From Nonomuraea jiangxiensis (GTDB taxonomy: Bacteria > Actinomycetota > Actinomycetes > Streptosporangiales > Streptosporangiaceae): 64,000 nt of DNA. Each line of letters starts with the position of its first letter. Position 1 is the stretch's first letter. A program made the position numbers and the translations under genes. Below, piece after piece: positions 7,904 through 15,864 of the stretch. Below the pieces are notes generated by a model. The model was given only the letters and a program-made list of their open reading frames with translations, ran no database searches and had not been told where the DNA came from. The stretch covers positions 1-64,000 of the forward strand of contig NZ_FNDJ01000010.1 in the NCBI RefSeq assembly GCF_900099965.1, written 5' to 3'.

Positions 7904-8463
7904 TTACCAGCGGACCGCGGCGGGTGCCGCCGGCCTTGGGGCGTCCGGTGGCAGGGCGGAGCGTGCGACGGCGAGACTGGCGTGCATGGCCAGCAGGCTT
8001 TCGGCGCAGCGCAGGCGGGCGGAGAGCAGGCGGTCGGAGCTTGCTTGCGTGCGCGCGAGCTGGTGGGTCAGCGTCAGCCGCTGCCGGTTGAGCTGATCGA
8101 GCAGCTTGCGCGACTGGAAGATGATCCGCGGCAGTGGGGCGGGGGCGGAGGCCGGCGATTCGCGGTGCGGTGGTGCATGGTCGCGGGCCAACGTCCGGTC
8201 CCCGGCCCGCATCCGGTCCCCGGCCCGCATCCGGTCCCCGGCCCGTGGCCGGTCCTCAGCTCGCGTTCGGTCCTCGGCTTGCGTGCGGCCCAGGTGGGGC
8301 AGGTGGCCAGGTGGCCGCCCTTCTCGCTCAGCGCCCGGTGCATGGAGGCGAGCTGGTCGAGGCCGTTGAGATCGCAGAACCACAGGCCCGCCGCCGCGAC
8401 GATCACGAAGCCGGGACGACGCTCACGGCCCTCCAGCCGCCGCGCCTGTGCGGTCGCACCCGT
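7904..8463 (-). pseudogene. Decayed STAS-domain-like gene
   Basis: Directly after the stop of the siderophore synthetase and in the same frame, the minus strand reads GFVIVAAAGLWFCDLNGLDQ and continues to about GGHL. This resembles the second half of a STAS (anti-sigma-factor antagonist) domain, including the Asp-Leu/Ser-x-Gly-Leu core. The first half of the domain is absent. About 50 codons later the plausible coding frame shifts, across an 18-bp repeat run, to one ending in a helical segment with LLDQLNRQRLTLTHQLARTQ. No single intact frame spans both parts, so I treat it as a truncated, frameshifted remnant. An intact small protein in the 7904-8383 frame is the alternative. Confidence 0.4.
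8194..8283. repeat. Five tandem 18-bp repeats
   Basis: The unit TCCGGTCCCCGGCCCGCA occurs exactly at 8194-8211 and 8212-8229, then with increasing divergence at 8230, 8248 and 8266. Each is six codons long, so it keeps frame. It lies inside the decayed STAS-like gene, where the apparent reading frame changes. Confidence 0.85.
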
Positions 8464-10050
8464 TCAGGCGAACGCCGCGAGCGGATTGTGCAGGTCGACC
8501 CAGCTGTCCCCGGCCGGCGCGTCGTCCAGCCGCGCCAGCAGGTGGCCCTTCACCCTGAGGTACGGCCCGAACAGGGCCGCACGATCGGTCCGCACGTCCG
8601 GGGTGGCCGGGAGCCGGTCGAACGCGTCCCGCGCGGCGCCCGCCACGACGGCCCAGAGCCGGGACTCCGCAGTCCGGTCGCCCTGTCCGAACTGCGATAT
8701 CAGGCTCCCGAACGTGGTGCCGACCAGCGAACCGAAGAGCTTGGCGTGCAGCACCTCGGGATCGTCGGTGAGCAGGCGGGCGCTGACCGGCGGGCGTTCG
8801 ATGCCGTTGCGGTCCAGCCGGGCGGGACTGATCCTGATGTCGGCCAGGTCGCGGTAGACCAGCCGGGCGGGGGAGCCGTCGTGGCCGGGCACGACCAGCA
8901 GGTTCTGGCCGTGGGCCTCCAGCGCCACGCCGAGGGCCAACAGGTCCAGCGTGTCCGTCAGGGCCAGGCGGGCGAACGCCGCCAGCCATCGGTCCGGCTC
9001 ACCGGACGGCGCACGGGTGATTGCCGCGACCGGGATCGCGTTCCGCGGCGACGGCTCGCGCAGCAGGGCCGACACGTCGGCGCTGGGCTCGCCACGCACC
9101 CTGGCGGCGGCGCCGGCCAGGTAGCGGACGATGCGCGGGCGGCCGCCCCGGCGCGCCGACAACGTGGTGAGCAGGTGCGACAGGGCGAGGCAGTCGCGTA
9201 CGGAACCGGGGGAGATGTCCCTGACGCCCGAGGTCAGGCGGGTGCTCAACGCCGTCTTGACGTGCGGGCCGCCGTCGAGCGGGGCCAGGGTGCGGGCGGA
9301 CATCAGCGGCCGGGCCGGCAGCGCCCCGGTGGCGTACGGCCGCAGGCCCAGGGCGGGCAGGACGTGCCGGGTCTGCCAGGGGTGCACCGGCAGCAGCAGC
9401 CGGTCACCCTCGGTGAGGGCGTCCGGCCATGGGCCCGTGACCAGGCATTCGGCGGCGGGCAGCGCGACCAGGTCGAGCGGGACGACGGGGTGGTGCTCCG
9501 GCATGTACGCGAGCTGCTCGGCCACCGAGATCCCCGGCCGGTTGCGGCACCCGGGGTGGTACGGATGGCCGTCCACCACGTCCTGCTCGTGGTCCACGGC
9601 ACCGCTGGGGACGGAGTGCGGTCGTGCGAGGGCGCCGGCGCGGGACAGCGCCAGGGAGGCGACGCTGTTGTCCAGGTCCTCGATCAGCCGTGCGGTGCCG
9701 GGCAGGTCGAGGGCGGACAGCAGCTCGGCCGGGTGCGTGTGCGGCCGGCCGTCCAGCCACAGGCACGGCTCGCCGTCGAGGTCGTACGGCGACCGCGCCC
9801 GCCCGGCCAGCCCCCGTCCGCCGGACAGGAGGACCTTCGCCTCCCGGCCGGGCGGCGGCACGACCGCGGGCTCCCCGCTCCTGCCGCCTGAGCCGGCGGC
9901 CAGCCCAGGGAGGGGCTCGTACAGGAGACCGCGCCAGAGGCGGCCCAGGACGGCGGCGCGGGCGCCGGGGAGCGCCGCGGCGTAGGCCGCCGACAGGTCC
10001 GGGCGCACCGCGGCCAGTTGTGCCGCGAAATCAGCCTCCAGCCGCCGCAT
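8464..10050 (-). CDS. IucA/IucC-family siderophore synthetase (NIS synthetase)
   Basis: A 528-residue member of the NRPS-independent siderophore synthetase family, which adenylates a carboxylate (citrate, succinate or alpha-ketoglutarate type) and couples it to an amine or alcohol. Family landmarks are GHPYHPGCRNR (ATP/citrate site), LPVHPWQ, KTALSTRLTSGVRDI, EAHGQNLL and YRDLADIRIS. The C-terminal FhuF-like/IucC extension is present. It is transcribed divergently from a second synthetase across 71 bp, so both may share control. No decarboxylase, N-monooxygenase or transporter gene is adjacent, so the product cannot be deduced. Its stop is followed in frame by the STAS remnant. Confidence 0.9.
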   Translation of the reverse strand: MRRLEADFAAQLAAVRPDLSAAYAAALPGARAAVLGRLWRGLLYEPLPGLAAGSGGRSGEPAVVPPPGREAKVLLSGGRGLAGRARSPYDLDGEPCLWLDGRPHTHPAELLSALDLPGTARLIEDLDNSVASLALSRAGALARPHSVPSGAVDHEQDVVDGHPYHPGCRNRPGISVAEQLAYMPEHHPVVPLDLVALPAAECLVTGPWPDALTEGDRLLLPVHPWQTRHVLPALGLRPYATGALPARPLMSARTLAPLDGGPHVKTALSTRLTSGVRDISPGSVRDCLALSHLLTTLSARRGGRPRIVRYLAGAAARVRGEPSADVSALLREPSPRNAIPVAAITRAPSGEPDRWLAAFARLALTDTLDLLALGVALEAHGQNLLVVPGHDGSPARLVYRDLADIRISPARLDRNGIERPPVSARLLTDDPEVLHAKLFGSLVGTTFGSLISQFGQGDRTAESRLWAVVAGAARDAFDRLPATPDVRTDRAALFGPYLRVKGHLLARLDDAPAGDSWVDLHNPLAAFA

Positions 10051-10121
10051 GTTCCCCCCTGATTCCCGGCATACGCCTGATAGCTACCCGTTGGGGCAGG
10101 AGTAGGAATAAAAGGGTCGCC

Positions 10122-11693
10122 ATGGCAGCCATCGACGATTTCCTCCCGTCCTCCGGGCCGGAGCAGGAGGCATGCAGAGACGCCGAAGCCCTCGCGACGA
10201 CCGCGCTGCTCAACTGCCTCATCCGCGAGGTCGCCGCCCCGCTGGGCGACGGCGGGCACGTGCTGCCCGCGACCGGCCACGTCCTGCGCACCGGCGGCGG
10301 GCGTTTCCCCGCCGAACCCGCGCTGCGCACGCCCGCCGGCTGGCGCCCGCTGGCGCTGGAGGAGCTCGTCGGCCTGGCGGTGGCCGAGTTGCGGGCGGGC
10401 ACCGGAGTCGCCAACGACGCGCTGCCCGCCGAGATCCGGCACAGCCGCGACGTCATGGCCACGCTGCTGGCGACCAGGCGCACCGCCGTGCCGCCCGCGG
10501 ACCCGTACCTGCGGTCGGAGCAGGCATTGGTCGCCGGGCACCGCTACCACCCCGCGCCCAAGGCCCGCGGCGGGGGCGGGCCGGCCGCCTGGCTCCCGTA
10601 CGCGCCGGAGGCGCACGCCAGCTTCGCCCTGCCGCTGCTCGGCGTGCCCGCGCGGGACCTGGTCGAGGAGGGGGACGCGGGCGCGCTGGACGGGCTCGGG
10701 CCGCCCGCGGGCGACGGGCTGGCCCTGCTGCCCGCCCATCCCTGGCAGGTGGAGTTGCTCGGCGGCCTGCGCGACGGGCGGCTGCGCCACCTGGGCGCCA
10801 CGGCGGCCAGGGCCGTGCCGACCTCGTCGATCCGTACGGTGTACCTGCCGGAGCCGGACCTGTTCTGCAAGTTCAGCCTGGACCTGCGGATCACGAACGA
10901 CGTGCGCCGGCTCTGGCTGCGCGACCTGCGCCGGCTGAGCCTGCTCGCCGGCCTGCTGGGCGTGGCCTTCGACGACCTGCCGGAGCACGTGCCGCGCCCC
11001 GCCGTGCTGCGCGACCGCGGCTACCGCAGCGCCGAGCTGGGAAGGGACGGTGGCGAGGCGCTGGCGGTGATCGTCCGGGACGGCCTGCGCGAGCACCTGC
11101 TCCCCGGGCTGACGGCGCTGCTGGCGGCCGGCGTCAGCGAGGGCTTCCCCGGCAACCCGCTCGACGGGCTGGGCCTGGAGGGCGCGCTCACGTGGTGGGA
11201 GGGCTATCTCGGCCACCTGGTGCCCCCGGTCCTGCACGCCTACCTCCGCCACGGGGTCGTGCTCGAATGCCACCTGCAGAACGTGCTGATCGCGGTGGAC
11301 GGGTACGGCGCCCCGGCACAGGTGATCTTCCGGGACCACGAGGGGGTCAAGCTCGTCGCCGACCGGTACCCGCTGCTGCGCGGCGGCCACCTGCTCGGCC
11401 GTACGCAGGCCTGGGAGCGGCTGGTGTACTGCCTGCTGACCAACAACCTCTGCGAGATCGCCGGTGCCGTCACCGCCCGGCATCCGGGGTTGCGGGCCGA
11501 GTTGTGGGCGCGGGCCAGGACCGTGTTCGCCGCCTGCGGCAAGGAGCACGGCGATCCGGAGGAGCTGCGTGACCTGCTGGCCGCCACGCACGTCCCGGCC
11601 AAGGCCAACCTGCTGCTGCGCTGGCTGGACGCGGACGGCGGCGCCATGCGCTGCGTGCCGGTGCCCAATCCGCTGCGGCCTCCCTTCCCGTGA
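10122..11693 (+). CDS. IucA/IucC-family siderophore synthetase (second copy)
   Basis: A 523-residue NIS synthetase, divergent in sequence from its neighbour. Visible landmarks are GHRYHPAPKARGG (the position of HPxHPxxK/R), LLPAHPWQVEL, the serine-rich PTSSIRTVYLPEP loop, KFSLDLRITNDVRRL, LECHLQNVL and IFRDHEGVKL. Two synthetases of different types usually act in sequence on one scaffold. The ATG at 10122 is chosen because the frame upstream becomes low-complexity and overlaps the divergent gene; AGGAG and AGGG lie just upstream. The gene ends 4 bp before the convergent hldE-like stop. I did not see a clear iron-box (IdeR/DmdR-type) sequence in 10051-10121. Confidence 0.9.
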   Translation: MAAIDDFLPSSGPEQEACRDAEALATTALLNCLIREVAAPLGDGGHVLPATGHVLRTGGGRFPAEPALRTPAGWRPLALEELVGLAVAELRAGTGVANDALPAEIRHSRDVMATLLATRRTAVPPADPYLRSEQALVAGHRYHPAPKARGGGGPAAWLPYAPEAHASFALPLLGVPARDLVEEGDAGALDGLGPPAGDGLALLPAHPWQVELLGGLRDGRLRHLGATAARAVPTSSIRTVYLPEPDLFCKFSLDLRITNDVRRLWLRDLRRLSLLAGLLGVAFDDLPEHVPRPAVLRDRGYRSAELGRDGGEALAVIVRDGLREHLLPGLTALLAAGVSEGFPGNPLDGLGLEGALTWWEGYLGHLVPPVLHAYLRHGVVLECHLQNVLIAVDGYGAPAQVIFRDHEGVKLVADRYPLLRGGHLLGRTQAWERLVYCLLTNNLCEIAGAVTARHPGLRAELWARARTVFAACGKEHGDPEELRDLLAATHVPAKANLLLRWLDADGGAMRCVPVPNPLRPPFP

Positions 11694-11697
11694 TCGG

Positions 11698-13131
11698 TCA
11701 CGCGCTGTCGAACTGTTCGGGCAGCGACCGCAGGCGGCCGATGATGGCGGTGGTCGAGCGGTCCGGCAGGTAGCCCAGCACCCGTACCTCGCCGCCCAGC
11801 GAGCGCACGAGCGGGGCCTCGGCCAGCATCTCCGGGGTGTAGTCGCCGCCCTTGACGTAGAGCTCCGGCCGGATCATCCGGAGCAGCCGTTCCGGAGTGT
11901 CCTCCTCGAACTCCGTCACGTAGTCCACGTCGTTCAGCGCGGCGAGCACGGACATGCGGTCCTCGCACGGGTTGACCGGCCGCCCCGGGCCTTTGAGCCT
12001 GGCCACGCTGGCGTCGCTGTTGACCGCCACCACCAGCACGTCGCCGAGCTGGCCCGCCTGCTCCAGGTAGGTCACGTGCCCCCGGTGCAGCACGTCGAAG
12101 CAGCCGTTGGTGAACACCACCCGCTCGCCCCTGCGCCGGTGCTCGTCCAGGAGCTGGGCCAGGCGCTCGGCGGTCTGCACGGCGCCCTCCTGGCGGCGCA
12201 GGGCGCGCAGCAGCTCGTATCGGGTGCAGACGGCCGTGCCCTGGCGGCGCACCACGACGCCGGCCGCAGCCTGGCCCGCCTCCGCGGCCTCCTCCGGCGT
12301 CGCGCCGCCCGCCAGCCAGAGCGCGAACGCGGCCGTGTAGGTGTCTCCCGCGCCGGTCGCCATGTGGTGCGGCGCGGGCTGGGCGTAGGTCCGGTACGGC
12401 GGGCGGCCGCTCCTGTGCAGCAGCGTGCCCTCGCCGTCCAGCGTGGTCACCACGATCCGGGCCCCGGTCAGCTCCAGCAGCCGGTCGGAGCGCGACGTCA
12501 GGTACGCCAGCCGGTCGGCGTTCCCGTCCACGTGGCCGAGCAGGCGTACGACCTCGGCGTAGTTCGGCAGGACGGCGGCCGGTCCGCTTTCGCGCCACGG
12601 CGCCACCGCGTGTGCGTCCACCACCAGCAGGGGGAGCCCGGTGAGCGCCCGGCGTACGGCGGGGGTGAACACGCCGCCGCCGTAGTCGCAGGCGACGACC
12701 ACGTCCGCGCCGGGCAGGGCCGCCGTGAGCCGTTCCAGCAGCTCCCGCTCAGCCTGGCCGGAGAGCACGTCGAGGTCCTCCTCGTCGTAGCGGGCGGTGA
12801 GCTGCCCGCTGGCGACCAGCCGCCACTTGTGCGAGGTACGCCGGCCCGGCACGGTCAGCAGGTCCGTCTCCACCCCGCGCAGCCGCAGGGACCGTACGAG
12901 CTCGTCCCCGCAGGCGTCGTCGCCCACGGCGCCGACGAGCCGGACGTGCGCGCCCAGCGCCACCAGGTTGGCCGCCGTGTTGGCGGCCCCGCCGGGCGCG
13001 TCCTCGGTCGCCTCCAGGCTCATCACGGGCACCGGCGCCTCCTGGGCCAGGCGCTTGGCCGAGCCGAGCAGCCAGGAGTCGAGCATGACGTCCCCGACGA
13101 CCACCACGTTGACGGCCTTCTCAGTGCCCAT
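11698..13131 (-). CDS. hldE: Bifunctional heptose-7-phosphate kinase / heptose-1-phosphate adenylyltransferase
   Basis: A 477-residue HldE/RfaE-like fusion. Residues 1-~315 are a PfkB/ribokinase-type kinase with GGAANTAANLVALG and the catalytic GAGDTYTAAFA motif. Residues ~335-477 are a nucleotidyltransferase with FTNGCFDVLHRGHVTYL (HxGH), KGPGRPVNPCEDR and LYVKGGDY. It should phosphorylate D-glycero-D-manno-heptose 7-phosphate at C1 and, after dephosphorylation, activate it as ADP-heptose or a related NDP-heptose. The adjacent divergent gene is a heptosyltransferase-like GT9 enzyme, which supports a heptose-containing wall glycan or natural-product sugar. GmhA isomerase and GmhB phosphatase are not in the window. 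No clear Shine-Dalgarno precedes ATG 13131, so it may be leaderless. Confidence 0.9.
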   Translation of the reverse strand: MGTEKAVNVVVVGDVMLDSWLLGSAKRLAQEAPVPVMSLEATEDAPGGAANTAANLVALGAHVRLVGAVGDDACGDELVRSLRLRGVETDLLTVPGRRTSHKWRLVASGQLTARYDEEDLDVLSGQAERELLERLTAALPGADVVVACDYGGGVFTPAVRRALTGLPLLVVDAHAVAPWRESGPAAVLPNYAEVVRLLGHVDGNADRLAYLTSRSDRLLELTGARIVVTTLDGEGTLLHRSGRPPYRTYAQPAPHHMATGAGDTYTAAFALWLAGGATPEEAAEAGQAAAGVVVRRQGTAVCTRYELLRALRRQEGAVQTAERLAQLLDEHRRRGERVVFTNGCFDVLHRGHVTYLEQAGQLGDVLVVAVNSDASVARLKGPGRPVNPCEDRMSVLAALNDVDYVTEFEEDTPERLLRMIRPELYVKGGDYTPEMLAEAPLVRSLGGEVRVLGYLPDRSTTAIIGRLRSLPEQFDSA

Positions 13132-13317
13132 GAGGAGCGAATACCAGCAAAAGCCCAGCTCAAACCAGTTAACCGGCCGAGGTCGCTGGGTAGCCCGCCG
13201 CCTATGCACCACCACGCGCACCCGGACGAAGCCAGCTCCGCGCCCACGAAGGCGGACAGCTTCGCTTGCACAAAGGCGGACGGCTCCGCGCATCCTGGGG
13301 AGGGCACGACGGCGCTG

Positions 13318-14355
13318 GTGGGTGGCGTGCGGAGGATCGCGGTGCTGCGGGCCAACGCGCTCGGTGACTTCCTGCTGGCCCTGCCGGCGATGGAGGCGCT
13401 CAAACGGGCCTACCCGGGCGCTCGGCTGACCCTGCTGGGCACCTCGTGGCACGCCGCCTTTCTGGCGGGCCGGCCGGGGCCGGTGGACGACGTGGTGGCG
13501 CTGCCGCCGATCTCGGGCGTTTCCACCCTGGAGATCGGCCGCCCGGCCCCGGATGGCCTGTGCGAGGAGTTGCGGGAGCGCGGCTTCGACCTGGCGGTAC
13601 AGATCCACGGGGGCGGGCGTTACTCCAATCCGTTCGTCCGGCGGCTGGGGGCCAGGGTGAGCGTGGGGCTGCGGGCTCCCGGGGCGCAGGCGCTGGATCG
13701 CTGGGTGCCGTACGCGGACCACCACCACGAGACCTTGCTCTTCCTCCAGGTGGCCGCGCTGGTCGGCGGGGTCGCGGACGGCCTGGAGGCGCGGGTGGCG
13801 GTCACCGGGGACGACCGCGCGGAGCTGGCCCGCGCGCTCGGCGAGCCGCCGCCGGGGCTGGTGGCCGTGCACCCGGGCGCGCGCGATCCGCGGCGGCGCT
13901 GGCCGGCGGAGCGCTTCGCCGAGGTGGCCGACCGGGTCGGGCGGCCCGTCGTGGTGACGGGCACTCTGGAGGAGAAGGACCTGGTGATGGGCGTGGTCAG
14001 CCGGATGAGCCGGCCCGCGATCCCCGTCGCGGGCGCGCTCGGCCTGGGCGGGCTCGCCGCGCTCTACGAGCGCTGCGACCTGGTGATCGCCAACGACACG
14101 GGCCCGCGCCACCTGGCCGCCGCGGTGGGCACGCCCACGGTCGCCGTGTACTGGTGCGGCAACCTGATCAACGCGGGACCGCTCAGCAGGACCAGGCACC
14201 GGCCGCTGATCTCGTGGACCACGGCCTGCCCGGCGTGCGGGGCGAGCCTCGTGGACCCGGCCGCCGCACGGTGCCCGCACGACGGCTCGTGGGTGGCCGG
14301 CATCCCGGTGGACGCGGTGCTGGATCAGGCCAGGGAGCTGCTCAGCGCAAACTAG
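13318..14355 (+). CDS. Glycosyltransferase family 9 (heptosyltransferase-like)
   Basis: A roughly 345-residue GT-B enzyme of family 9. The N-terminal strand RRIAVLRANALGDFLLALPA is the family signature, HPGARDPRRRWPAERFAEVA marks the nucleotide-sugar domain and IANDTGPRHLAAAVGTPTVAVYW is the conserved C-terminal donor-binding motif. A Cys-containing tail (CPACGASLVDPAAARCPHDG) could bind a metal. It probably transfers a heptose made by the divergent HldE. The homology begins close to GTG 13318 (GGGGAGGG 14 nt upstream) or GTG 13327. An in-frame ATG at 13204 would add 38 low-complexity residues and lacks a ribosome site. Confidence 0.85.
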   Translation: MGGVRRIAVLRANALGDFLLALPAMEALKRAYPGARLTLLGTSWHAAFLAGRPGPVDDVVALPPISGVSTLEIGRPAPDGLCEELRERGFDLAVQIHGGGRYSNPFVRRLGARVSVGLRAPGAQALDRWVPYADHHHETLLFLQVAALVGGVADGLEARVAVTGDDRAELARALGEPPPGLVAVHPGARDPRRRWPAERFAEVADRVGRPVVVTGTLEEKDLVMGVVSRMSRPAIPVAGALGLGGLAALYERCDLVIANDTGPRHLAAAVGTPTVAVYWCGNLINAGPLSRTRHRPLISWTTACPACGASLVDPAAARCPHDGSWVAGIPVDAVLDQARELLSAN

Positions 14356-14371
14356 ACCGATCGTTCTTGAA
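14353..14371. promoter_or_regulatory. TetR operator, site 1
   Basis: The minus strand reads TTCAAGAACGATCGGTCTA. It has a near-palindromic GAaCGATCGgTC core centred on CGATCG. It matches site 2 (14964-14982) at 17 of 19 positions and lies 19 bp upstream of the TetR start, so autorepression is likely. Confidence 0.7.
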
Positions 14372-14389
14372 TGTGTTAGCTTGACCGCC

Positions 14390-14968
14390 GTGGCGAGGAG
14401 CAAGGAGTTCGATCCGGAGGTCGCCCTGCAGCGCGCTCTAGAGTTGTTCTGGGAGCGCGGATACGAGGCGACGTCGATGGCGGATCTCGTGGAGCGGCTC
14501 GGCGTGGCCCGGGCCGGCATCTACGCGACCTTCGGCGGCAAGCGCGAGCTCTATCTGAAGGCGCTGGAGCGCTATATGGAGCAGGGCAACGTGGTCGAGC
14601 CGCTGTCCCAGCCCGGCCCCGCGCTGCCCGCGCTGCGGGCGTTCCTCGACCGCTACGTGGCCGAGTGCCTGGCCGACGAGCTGCGGCGGGGCTGCCTGGT
14701 GGTCAACACGGCGGTGGAGCTGGCCGGGCGGGACCCGGCGGCGGCGCGCAAGGTGACGGCGAGCTGGGCGGAGCTGGAAGCGGCGCTCGCCTCCTCGCTG
14801 ATCAGGGCGCGCGCCCAGGGCGAGATCCCGGCGGGGAAGGACCCGCACGCGCTGGCCAGGTTCCTGCTCGTGCTGCTGCAGGGGGTCAGGGTGCTGGGCC
14901 GGGCCGACCCGGATCCGCGCCGGTTGCGCGACGCGGTCGAGCAGGCCATGAACGCGGTCCAAATTTAA
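14390..14968 (+). CDS. TetR/AcrR-family transcriptional regulator
   Basis: A 192-residue repressor. The helix-turn-helix lies at residues ~15-60 (ALELFWERGYEATSMADLVERLGVARAGIYATFGGKRELY), followed by a ligand-binding domain of the usual length. LVVNTAVELAGRDPAAARKV is typical of the LmrA/YxaF-like C-terminal group. Two matching operators flank the gene, one before its own start and one between its stop and the downstream SDR gene, so it probably represses both. GTG 14390 is preferred; TTG 14381 is an alternative without a better ribosome site. Confidence 0.9.
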   Translation: MARSKEFDPEVALQRALELFWERGYEATSMADLVERLGVARAGIYATFGGKRELYLKALERYMEQGNVVEPLSQPGPALPALRAFLDRYVAECLADELRRGCLVVNTAVELAGRDPAAARKVTASWAELEAALASSLIRARAQGEIPAGKDPHALARFLLVLLQGVRVLGRADPDPRRLRDAVEQAMNAVQI

Positions 14969-14982
14969 GAACGATCGATCTA
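14964..14982. promoter_or_regulatory. TetR operator, site 2
   Basis: TTTAAGAACGATCGATCTA overlaps the TetR stop codon and lies 18 bp before the SDR start. It shares 17/19 bases with the site upstream of the regulator, in the opposite orientation relative to transcription. Confidence 0.7.
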
Positions 14983-15000
14983 CTAATGGAGACATGGACG

Positions 15001-15762
15001 ATGGCTGGGCGATTCGACGGCAAGGTGGCCCTGGTGACCGGGGCGAGCGGGGCCGTGGGCCGGGCGGTGGCGCTCGCGTACGCGCGGGAGGGAGCCGCGG
15101 TGCTGGCCGTGGGCCGGGACGATGCCAAGCTGGCCGAGGTGGTCAAATCGATCGAGGAGGCCGGCGGGCGGGCCGGGGCGTTCGTCGCGGACCTCACCCG
15201 GTCGGCGGAGGCGGCCGCCATGGTGGAGGCCGCCGTCTCTCGGTTCGGCGGGCTCGACGTGGCCTGCAACGCGGCCGGGATCTTCGGCCAGGCGGCCCCG
15301 GTGGCCGACTACGACGAGGACGTCTGGGACGAGGTGCTGGCGGTGAACCTCAAGGGGGTGTTCCTGTCGATGAAGCACGAGATCGCGCACATGCGCGCGC
15401 ACGGTGGCGGCGCCATCGTCAACGTGGCCTCCAACCTCGGCGCGCACTGGCGGCTGGCGGGAGCGGGGGCCTACGTGGCCTCGAAGGCCGGGGTGAGCTA
15501 CCTGACCCGCACCGCGGCCCGGGAGTGCATCGGCGAGGGCGTGCGCGTCAACGCCGTCAGCCCCGGTCCCGTCGACTCGCCCATGTCCCTGCGCCCCGGG
15601 GAGACGCCCGAGGACCGGGCCGTCCGGATGAGGAGCGCGCTGCCGATCGGCCGGGTCGCCACGCCCGAGGAGATCGCCGCGGCGGTGCTGTGGTTGTCCT
15701 CGCCGGAGTCGAGCTTCGTCGTCGGCCAGGACCACGTGATCGACGGCGGCGCCACGGCCTGA
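15001..15762 (+). CDS. Short-chain dehydrogenase/reductase (classical SDR)
   Basis: A 253-residue classical SDR. The cofactor motif TGASGAVGRAVAL (TGxxxGxG), CNAAGI (NAG), NVAS with the catalytic serine, the YVASKAG active site (YxxxK), and SPGPVDSPM are all present. It oxidises or reduces an alcohol/ketone with NAD(P)(H); the substrate cannot be inferred. The TetR operator just upstream suggests induction by the regulator's ligand, often the SDR substrate or a toxic relative. GGAG precedes ATG 15001 by 9 nt; an in-frame ATG at 14986 has no site. Confidence 0.9.
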   Translation: MAGRFDGKVALVTGASGAVGRAVALAYAREGAAVLAVGRDDAKLAEVVKSIEEAGGRAGAFVADLTRSAEAAAMVEAAVSRFGGLDVACNAAGIFGQAAPVADYDEDVWDEVLAVNLKGVFLSMKHEIAHMRAHGGGAIVNVASNLGAHWRLAGAGAYVASKAGVSYLTRTAARECIGEGVRVNAVSPGPVDSPMSLRPGETPEDRAVRMRSALPIGRVATPEEIAAAVLWLSSPESSFVVGQDHVIDGGATA

Positions 15763-15823
15763 CCACGCCGCCCGGCCTCGGCTTGAGCGCCTGAGGGCGC
15801 GGCCCCGCCTGGAGTGCCGAGGA

Positions 15824-15857
15824 TGCGGCCCGCGCCGCCAGGAGGGCGCGGGCCGCA
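15824..15857. terminator. Bidirectional hairpin terminator
   Basis: A perfect 13-bp stem, TGCGGCCCGCGCC (15824-15836) and GGCGCGGGCCGCA (15845-15857), with an 8-nt loop. It lies between the convergent SDR and amidase genes and can serve both. Confidence 0.8.
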
Positions 15858-15864
15858 CGATTCG

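Noticed and set aside
8134..9891. 585-codon plus-strand frame
   Set aside because: Antisense to the siderophore synthetase; composition and Gln/Arg/Gly richness are those of a high-GC shadow frame.
10051..10121. Iron box between the divergent siderophore genes
   Set aside because: No TTAGGTTAGGCTAACC-like dyad is present; control may be by another regulator.
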